Assembly: GCA_035646535.1 (NCBI GenBank)
Contig: DASRPD010000086.1
Coordinates: 1-28,801 of the forward strand
Reading direction: 5' to 3'
Source of the DNA: DASRPD01 sp035646535
Lineage (GTDB): Bacteria > Actinomycetota > Acidimicrobiia > IMCC26256 > JANYLB01
Length of the DNA stretch: 28,801 bases
A program made the translations under genes and the position numbers. Positions 24,091-28,801 of the stretch are shown here, in pieces (position 1 is the stretch's first letter; every line of letters begins with the position of its first letter). The notes below the pieces were generated by a model. The model saw only the letters and a list, made by a program, of their open reading frames with translations, searched no databases and was not told where the DNA came from.

Positions 24091-24957
24091 TCAGGCTGGG
24101 AACGCGGCGGCGAAGTCGAGGATGGAGGCGACCAGCGCGTCGGGGTCCTCCATCGGGCCGAAGTGGCCGAGCTCGTCGAACACCTCGAGTCGGCCCGCGG
24201 GGAGGCGCTGCGCAATGCGCGCGGCGAGGTCGGGATCGATGGCGTCGGTCCGAGCACCGCAGGCCACGAGAACCGGCGAGGCGACTTCGGGGAGCCGACC
24301 CCACACACCGCTCGTCGAGCCCATCGTGTACACCTGGGCCTCGTCGGCCGGTCGGCACTTCAGCTCCCACTCGCCGTCGTCTCGGGCACGCAGGCCACTG
24401 TCGACGTAGGCGTGGAGCGCCTCGGGGGTGAACACGTCGAGAGGAGGCTTGGCCGCGTAGGCGGCGTAGGCCTCCTCGGGTGATTCCCACGTATCGCGCC
24501 GCCGCCGCGCCCCGGCCGACAGCGGGTTGTCATGGTGGGGCGGGAGCGACCGGTCGGTGGGGAACACGATCGGCTCGTAGGAATAGATCGCCGGGTACGT
24601 GCCGGGCGCGTCGGCCTCGCCGAGCAGAAGCGACGTGGCCCCCTTCGAGTGGCCGACCGCGACCAGGTCGGGGTCACCGGCGAGTCCGAGATGGCGCACG
24701 ACGGCAAGTGCGTCGGCAGCGAAGCCGTGCCAGTGATAGCCGGCGCCACTGCGGTCGCTGTCGCCGTGGCCGCGGAAGTCGAAGGAGTACACGCGCCGGC
24801 CCGCGGCGACGAGGCGGCGGGCGGTCGGCGCCCAGACGCGTCCGTGAAAGCCCGTCGGATGCGCGAGCAGCGTGGGCGGTCCGGTCCCGTGCCAGTCGTA
24901 GACCGCGAGCGACAGGCCGTCCGCGCCGGTGACGCTCGTCGCGGTCGGTTCGCTCAA
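24091..24957 (-). CDS. Alpha/beta hydrolase (serine type)
   Basis: Cytoplasmic hydrolase of 288 residues with unknown substrate. Visible are the N-terminal strands, an HPTGFHG oxyanion-type loop, SFDFRGHGDS, nucleophile S104 in GHSKG, acid D238 (GARTDAID) and H265 in ELGHFGPMEDP, a complete triad. The only workable start in frame is a TTG at 24957 that overlaps the upstream luciferase-like gene's stop as TTGA. Tight coupling suggests the two act in one pathway, for example oxidation followed by ester or lactone hydrolysis (inference). Confidence 0.86.
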   Translation of the reverse strand: MSEPTATSVTGADGLSLAVYDWHGTGPPTLLAHPTGFHGRVWAPTARRLVAAGRRVYSFDFRGHGDSDRSGAGYHWHGFAADALAVVRHLGLAGDPDLVAVGHSKGATSLLLGEADAPGTYPAIYSYEPIVFPTDRSLPPHHDNPLSAGARRRRDTWESPEEAYAAYAAKPPLDVFTPEALHAYVDSGLRARDDGEWELKCRPADEAQVYTMGSTSGVWGRLPEVASPVLVACGARTDAIDPDLAARIAQRLPAGRLEVFDELGHFGPMEDPDALVASILDFAAAFPA

Positions 24958-26126
24958 GGGGTCGACGACTGCGGGGCGCCCTTGGCGGCCTGCTCGGCTG
25001 CGTGATCCTCGATGGCCTTGCCGATCGCGGTCGCGGCCTGGTTCACGAACTCGCCCCCGGAACCGGTCACCCACTCGCACGACGCGGCCGGTGGGTCGAG
25101 CTGGCCTTGGAACTTCGGCATGACGTACTGGGCGAACAGCTCGTAGGACCGCTTGGTCGCTTCGGGGGTGGCCCAATCGTTACCGAAGAACAAGAACGTG
25201 CCGAACCCACCGTTGCTGGACTCGATGAGCTCTTCGATGCGGGCGATGGCTTCGTCGGGCGTTCCGATCACCGCGAAGCCCGACTCCTTGTTGTTCTCGA
25301 TGATCTCTTTCGGCGTATCACCCTGCACTGGTCCTGCGGGAAGGACGTGGGTGAAGTAACGCGAGAACTCCGCGATGCCGTACTCGACCTCGCGCTCGGC
25401 CTGTTCGCGGGTCTCGGCGAGGTGCATGGGTCCGACGAGGCGCCACTTCGACCGGTCGGCGACGTGGCCGTGCTCGATGGAGATCTCCTCCCAGAGGTTC
25501 CAGTGGTGGCTGAGCATGTCCATGCCCTGCTTGACGGTGGCCGCGATCGACAACAGCCCGACGCCGTGCTTGCCCGCGGCGCGGGCACCGGTCGGGGAGA
25601 ACGACGCCGCGACCGCGATGTCGAAGCAGGGGTCGGAGTAGGGGCGCAGCTGCAGGCGCGCGTCGCGCAGCACGAAGCCCTCGGTCTCCATCGTGACGGT
25701 CTCACCGGCGAGCAGCGCCATGATCGCGTCCATGCCCTGCTCCATACGGGGCCGCTGGCGGTCGGACGGGATGCCGAGCATGTGTGCGTCCGAGGTGAGC
25801 TGGCCGGGTCCGATGCCGAGCATGGCCCGCCCGCGGGTGAGGTGGTCGAGCAGCACCATGCGGTCCGCGAGCATCAGGGGCTGGTGATAGGGCAGTGAGC
25901 TGACGCCCGTACCGAGCTTGATGTGGCGGGTCCGTTCGGCGGCGACGGCGATGAAGACCTCGGGTGAGGCGATGATCTCGTAGCCGGCGGAGTGGTGCTC
26001 GCCGATCCAGGCCTCGTCGAACCCGAGGGCATCGAGATGCTGGATCAGCTCGAGGTCCCGCTCGAGCGCCAGCGTCGGGTTCTGACCGACGGGGTGGAAG
26101 GGGGCCATGAAGATTCCGAAGCGCAT
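24954..26126 (-). CDS. Luciferase-like flavin-dependent monooxygenase
   Basis: 390-residue LLM-class oxidoreductase resembling two-component FMNH2-dependent monooxygenases (limonene or alkanal monooxygenase-like). Recognised by MRFGIFMAPFHPVGQNPTLA at the N-terminus, GFDEAWIGEHHSAGYE, LGTGVSSLPYHQP, GRAMLGIGPGQL and a late GFGTFLFFGNDWA. No dedicated flavin reductase is nearby. The ATG at 26126 is six bases after a TAGGCT -10 box, so the mRNA is probably leaderless, and the 18-bp palindrome covers its -35 region. It is coupled to the following alpha/beta hydrolase gene. Confidence 0.9.
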   Translation of the reverse strand: MRFGIFMAPFHPVGQNPTLALERDLELIQHLDALGFDEAWIGEHHSAGYEIIASPEVFIAVAAERTRHIKLGTGVSSLPYHQPLMLADRMVLLDHLTRGRAMLGIGPGQLTSDAHMLGIPSDRQRPRMEQGMDAIMALLAGETVTMETEGFVLRDARLQLRPYSDPCFDIAVAASFSPTGARAAGKHGVGLLSIAATVKQGMDMLSHHWNLWEEISIEHGHVADRSKWRLVGPMHLAETREQAEREVEYGIAEFSRYFTHVLPAGPVQGDTPKEIIENNKESGFAVIGTPDEAIARIEELIESSNGGFGTFLFFGNDWATPEATKRSYELFAQYVMPKFQGQLDPPAASCEWVTGSGGEFVNQAATAIGKAIEDHAAEQAAKGAPQSSTP

Positions 26127-26132
26127 GGCGTG

Positions 26133-26138
26133 AGCCTA
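26133..26138 (-). promoter_or_regulatory. -10 box of the luciferase-like monooxygenase gene (leaderless)
   Basis: On the minus strand TAGGCT is followed by exactly six bases and the ATG at 26126. A TTGACC that may serve as -35 lies 19 bases upstream inside the palindrome. Confidence 0.5.
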
Positions 26139-26146
26139 GGACGACG

Positions 26147-26164
26147 CTTGACCGCGCGGTCAAG
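26147..26164. promoter_or_regulatory. 18-bp perfect palindrome, TetR-type operator candidate
   Basis: CTTGACCGCGCGGTCAAG is fully self-complementary and has the TTGAC...GTCAA form common in TetR-family operators. It covers about -38 to -21 of the predicted monooxygenase promoter and lies 19 bases before the start of the divergent hydrolase gene, so a single repressor could control both. No TetR gene is in the window. Confidence 0.65.
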
Positions 26165-26183
26165 ACGGTGCGAGCGTCGCGCC

Positions 26184-27116
26184 ATGAGCGATGCCATGAC
26201 GAAGTGGGAGAGTCGGGGACGCCGCCTCGCGACCGCGACCGCGGCCGGGAACGTGTTCGTGATCGACGAGCCGGGCAGTGGTTCGGGGGCTGGTTCGGGA
26301 GCTGGTTCGCGCGGCGCCTCGGGGCGCGATCCGATCCTCGTGCTGCACGGGTTCCCGACCTGCTCCTACGACTGGGCCCCGGTGCTGGACGTCCTCACCG
26401 ATCACGGACGCACGGTGCTTCTCGACCTCCCGGGCTACGGCCTCTCGGACAAGCCCGACCGGGCGTATTCGCTGTTCGACCAGGCCGACACCGTCGAAGC
26501 CGTGGCCGGCGAGCTCGGACTCACCTCGGTGGTGTTGGTCTCCCACGACATGGGGGATTCGGTCGGAGGCGAGCTCCTCGCCCGCGACCTCGACGGTGAG
26601 CTCGGCTTCTCGGTGTCGGGTCGCGTCGTGACGAACGGCTCGATCTACCTGGAGCTCGCGCAGCTCACCGACGGCCAGAAGCTCCTCGAGTCGCTCCCCG
26701 ACGCCGCGCTCGCCGAGGATGCCGGGCTTGGCGCCGACGGGCTCGTGGCCGCGCTGCGGGCAACGCTCGCTCCCGGCTCCACGGGTGCCGACGCCGAGCT
26801 CGCGACCTCGGCCGAGATGATCGTGCGAGCCGGCGGGAACCGGCTCCTCCCCCGTCTGATCCGGTATCTCAGCCAACGGCGCGAGCACGAGACGCGTTGG
26901 ACCGGTGCCATCGAGGCCCACCCGGCGCCGTTGGCGATCCTGTGGGGCGAGCTCGACCCGATCGCGGTGTACCCGATGGCGGAGCGGCTGCACGCCGCTC
27001 GGCCCGATTCATTGCTGACCCGGCTGGACGGCCTGGGCCACTACCCGATGTTGGAGGATCCGGCCCGTTTCGGGGCTGCGCTCACCGATGCGTTCAGGTT
27101 CTTGGCTGATTCTTGA
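26184..27116 (+). CDS. Alpha/beta hydrolase with Asp nucleophile (dehalogenase/epoxide-hydrolase-like)
   Basis: 310-residue hydrolase. HGFP (55-58) is the oxyanion motif of epoxide hydrolases, and the nucleophile elbow reads VSHDMGD, placing D122 where esterases have Ser. That pattern is seen in haloalkane dehalogenases, epoxide hydrolases and MEST-like proteins. H286 in GLGHYPMLEDP completes the site, with an acid probably near D258 (WGELDPI). The halide-binding Trp next to the nucleophile (HDW) is replaced by Met, so dehalogenase activity is doubtful. Residues 31-47 are an odd Gly/Ser/Ala linker made by a short DNA repeat. Start at the ATG 26184; an ATG at 26196 is also possible. It is divergent from the monooxygenase gene across the palindrome. 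Confidence 0.83.
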   Translation: MSDAMTKWESRGRRLATATAAGNVFVIDEPGSGSGAGSGAGSRGASGRDPILVLHGFPTCSYDWAPVLDVLTDHGRTVLLDLPGYGLSDKPDRAYSLFDQADTVEAVAGELGLTSVVLVSHDMGDSVGGELLARDLDGELGFSVSGRVVTNGSIYLELAQLTDGQKLLESLPDAALAEDAGLGADGLVAALRATLAPGSTGADAELATSAEMIVRAGGNRLLPRLIRYLSQRREHETRWTGAIEAHPAPLAILWGELDPIAVYPMAERLHAARPDSLLTRLDGLGHYPMLEDPARFGAALTDAFRFLADS

Positions 27117-27124
27117 GCTTCCCC

Positions 27125-27152
27125 CATCTCGGCCTCAGGAGGGGTCGAGATG
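27125..27152 (+). terminator. Hairpin after the alpha/beta hydrolase gene
   Basis: CATCTCGGCCTC-AGGA-GGGGTCGAGATG forms a 12-bp stem (two G-U pairs) with a 4-base loop, eight bases after the stop codon at 27116. There is no T-run, as is common in high-GC actinobacteria. The rest of the gap to 27203 holds a small CCCGC/GCGGG inverted repeat. Confidence 0.55.
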
Positions 27153-27203
27153 CTGGTCCCGTTCCCGCAACCGGCGGGATCACCCAGCAGAAGGGAAGCT
27201 CCC

Positions 27204-27827
27204 ATGAAGCGCAGACTTGTTGCGACTGCCGCGGCAGCCTCGCTGCTCGTCGGCTCGGCCGCCGGTGCAGTGATCGTTGTCCCGGGTCTGGCCGGCGCGG
27301 CCAGCCACGACACCGAGGTCACGGCCGAGGCCCAGGACGGTCGACCCGATCCGACCGAGAAGATCCGGGAGGCGCTCCAAGGCCTCGTGGACGACGACAC
27401 CATCAACGCGTCGCAGGCTGACGCGGTGGCTTCCACCCTGGCCGAGTCGGCCCCGCGTGGCGGTCCCGGAGGCGGACATCACCGTGGTGGCGGTCTTGAA
27501 GGCGTGGCCGAGGCGATCGGCATCGACGCCGACGCCCTCAAGGAAGCGCTGCAGTCGGGTCAGACCATCGCCGAGGTTGCCGAGGCGAACGGTGTCGACC
27601 CGCAGGTCGTCGTCGACGCGATGGTCGCGGGCATCAGCGAGAAGCTCGACCAGGCCGTCGAGTCCGGTCGGCTGACCCAGGAAGAGGCCGACCAGCGCAA
27701 GGCCGAAGCGCCCGAGCGCGTCGCGGCACGGGTCAACGGCGAACGTCCCGAGGGTGGCCCGGGACGCGGTCCGGGACCCGGTAGTGACGACGGGCCGGTC
27801 GAGCCCAGCTCGACCCCCGCTACCTGA
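27204..27827 (+). CDS. Secreted helical-repeat protein of unknown function
   Basis: 207 residues with an export signal (MKRR, hydrophobic core to about residue 30, likely cleavage near AGAAS). The mature part is mostly helical. It has a first module at about 50-81 (EKIREALQGLVDDDTINASQADAV), a Gly/His spacer, an IGIDADALKEALQSGQTIAEVAEANGVD segment, and a second module at about 144-173 (EKLDQAVESGRLTQEEADQR) that echoes the first. A Pro/Gly-rich disordered tail follows. Similar secreted proteins occur in actinobacteria without assigned function. AAGGGAAG at 27191-27198 supports the ATG at 27204. Confidence 0.8.
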   Translation: MKRRLVATAAAASLLVGSAAGAVIVVPGLAGAASHDTEVTAEAQDGRPDPTEKIREALQGLVDDDTINASQADAVASTLAESAPRGGPGGGHHRGGGLEGVAEAIGIDADALKEALQSGQTIAEVAEANGVDPQVVVDAMVAGISEKLDQAVESGRLTQEEADQRKAEAPERVAARVNGERPEGGPGRGPGPGSDDGPVEPSSTPAT

Positions 27828-27833
27828 TGTTGC

Positions 27834-27871
27834 CCGCCGGCGCTGCCTGTTCTTCGAGGCGGCGCCGGCGG
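27834..27871. terminator. Strong hairpin between convergent genes
   Basis: CCGCCGGCGC (27834-27843) and GCGCCGGCGG (27862-27871) form a perfect 10-bp GC stem with an 18-base loop. It fills the 57-base gap between two convergent stop codons, as expected of a bidirectional terminator. There is no T-run. Confidence 0.6.
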
Positions 27872-27884
27872 TCGCGTCAGCCGG

Positions 27885-28586
27885 TCAGGCTCGCTCGCGC
27901 TCGATCCAGGCGTCGAGAGCGGGACCTGACTCGAACGATGTGATGAGCGCGTAGCGCGGCCCGGCCCCGTTGTGCACGACGACGTGCCAGAGGCGTTGGG
28001 TGTCGACCACGAAGCGGGCCCCCCGGTGCAAGGGCACCCGCGTCTCGGTCGTCCGGTCGGGGAGACCGTCGGCGCCGCACTCCATGAGCAGCATGTAGCT
28101 CTCCGGGTTGTCGGTCAGCTCGACCCAGGATCGGACCACCCACCCGTGCTGGTCGGGGTTGAAGCGGTTGTTGTCATCGCGGTGGAAAGACCGCAGGGCC
28201 GCGTCGTGGTCTTGTGGTTCGAGCTTGATGATCCGAACCCGCCCGAAGTTGGCGCCCACGTCGTCCACGTAGCGGCGGAGCGTGGGGGACCGGTCGGCGT
28301 TGCTCGTGAAGATAGCGTCCTTGTCGGGGTGCTCTTGCTCCTTGCTCCAAAAGCCCCGGCAATTGAGCTCGCCGTCGGCGGTCGCGAGTGGTGCGAAGTT
28401 CGTGTCACCCCCGCTCTTCCAGTCCATGTACTCGAGGTCGACGAACTCCGACTCCGGTACCGGCTCGGGCATGTCGCGCAGCGCCACGAAGCCCGTGTCG
28501 GCGAGGGCCGCGGGTCGAGGGTGCGGTGTGTCTAGCGGGACCTCGACCGACCAGTGTTCCTGCGTGGGCCAGAACGTGGTCGTCAT
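27885..28586 (-). CDS. Putative 2-oxoglutarate/Fe(II) hydroxylase-like protein (aspartyl/asparaginyl hydroxylase-like fold)
   Basis: 233-residue cytoplasmic protein that I cannot name with certainty. The C-terminal half has the order expected of a double-stranded beta-helix dioxygenase: SFHRDDNNRF with H135 and D137 (HxD), a strand-rich middle, then RLWHVVVHNGAGPRYALI with H201 as distal His and R211 as candidate 2-oxoglutarate-binding Arg. The N-terminal half has no recognisable domain. Substrate unknown. The ATG at 28586 lies seven bases after a TACACT -10 box. The upstream promoter region abuts the terminal inverted repeat. Confidence 0.72.
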   Translation of the reverse strand: MTTTFWPTQEHWSVEVPLDTPHPRPAALADTGFVALRDMPEPVPESEFVDLEYMDWKSGGDTNFAPLATADGELNCRGFWSKEQEHPDKDAIFTSNADRSPTLRRYVDDVGANFGRVRIIKLEPQDHDAALRSFHRDDNNRFNPDQHGWVVRSWVELTDNPESYMLLMECGADGLPDRTTETRVPLHRGARFVVDTQRLWHVVVHNGAGPRYALITSFESGPALDAWIERERA

Positions 28587-28593
28587 GCCGCCA

Positions 28594-28599
28594 AGTGTA
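28594..28599 (-). promoter_or_regulatory. -10 box of the hydroxylase-like gene (leaderless)
   Basis: On the minus strand TACACT plus seven bases leads to the ATG at 28586. The inverted repeat begins at 28613, so its left arm replaces or forms the -35 region. Confidence 0.5.
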
Positions 28600-28612
28600 G
28601 GGACGGTTCACA

Positions 28613-28801
28613 CCTCAGCTGCGGCTCGGCCCGCAAGATGTAACCAAGGTCCCGGTCTCGCCGACCCCCGCCCGTTGGTGCGTTCAGGGGGGTCTCTGAC
28701 TACCACGAGTGCATCCACGGGTCGGGGTGAGCACGAGCGCGGGTGGGGGTCGGCGAGACCGGGACCTTGGTTACATCTTGCGGGCCGAGCCGCAGCTGAG
28801 G
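28613..28801. repeat. Long inverted repeat (57-bp perfect arms), MITE-like
   Basis: Bases 28613-28669 are the exact reverse complement of 28745-28801. After one G-T mismatch pairing continues for four more bases, leaving a 65-base centre. The outer end coincides with the window edge, so the repeat may continue beyond it. No ORF of note lies inside. It could be a MITE, a pair of terminal inverted repeats, a hairpin RNA or terminator, or a fold-back artefact if this is a contig end. Confidence 0.9.

Overview
The window is a GC-rich, gene-dense stretch of ordinary bacterial chromosome. Several features point to an actinobacterium, most likely of the Acidimicrobiia type (inference). These are a perfect CGAAC-type LexA box in front of dnaE2, a mycothiol S-conjugate amidase (Mca), a wax ester synthase/DGAT-family acyltransferase, two luciferase-like (probably F420-dependent) oxidoreductases, a CtpE-like P-type ATPase, an Rv1264-like adenylyl cyclase and a FadE-type acyl-CoA dehydrogenase. 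I see no rRNA, tRNA, CRISPR array, prophage or intact transposase.

Layout. 1-3.3 kb: SOS-controlled error-prone DNA polymerase dnaE2. 3.4-7.9 kb: a membrane PAS-GGDEF diguanylate cyclase (minus strand) divergent from a CtpE-like cation ATPase, with a near-perfect 22-bp palindrome between them. 7.9-13.7 kb: a VanW-domain cell-wall protein (minus), divergent from a forward run of acyl-CoA dehydrogenase, class III adenylyl cyclase, mca and an SCP2-like protein. 13.7-13.9 kb: two copies of a 49-bp palindromic repeat between convergent genes. 13.9-17.1 kb: a minus-strand set of quinone oxidoreductase, thiolase and YdjC/ChbG-like deacetylase. 17.1-18.9 kb: a small Cys/His protein convergent with a WS/DGAT acyltransferase. 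19-21.2 kb: a minus-strand group of Fe-S RecB-type nuclease, PAP2 phosphatase and DsbA-like protein. 21.3-24 kb: a luciferase-like oxidoreductase convergent with a lipoprotein carboxylesterase. 24.1-27.1 kb: a coupled alpha/beta hydrolase and luciferase-like oxidoreductase, divergent from a second alpha/beta hydrolase across an 18-bp TetR-style operator. 27.2-28.6 kb: a secreted helical-repeat protein convergent with a 2-oxoglutarate hydroxylase-like protein. The window ends in a 57-bp-arm inverted repeat.

Functionally much of the content is lipid and acyl-CoA metabolism (dehydrogenase, thiolase, acyltransferase, SCP2, esterase, hydrolases), with redox and thiol housekeeping (Mca, DsbA-like, quinone oxidoreductase), second messengers (c-di-GMP, cAMP) and DNA damage response (dnaE2, nuclease). 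A recurring theme is a TANNNT -10 box placed 6-10 bases before a start codon, which predicts leaderless or near-leaderless mRNAs and fixes many starts. I found no convincing new multigene system. The best leads are non-coding: the terminal inverted repeat, the paired 49-bp palindromes, the two operator-like palindromes, and the small tandem arrays beside gene ends.
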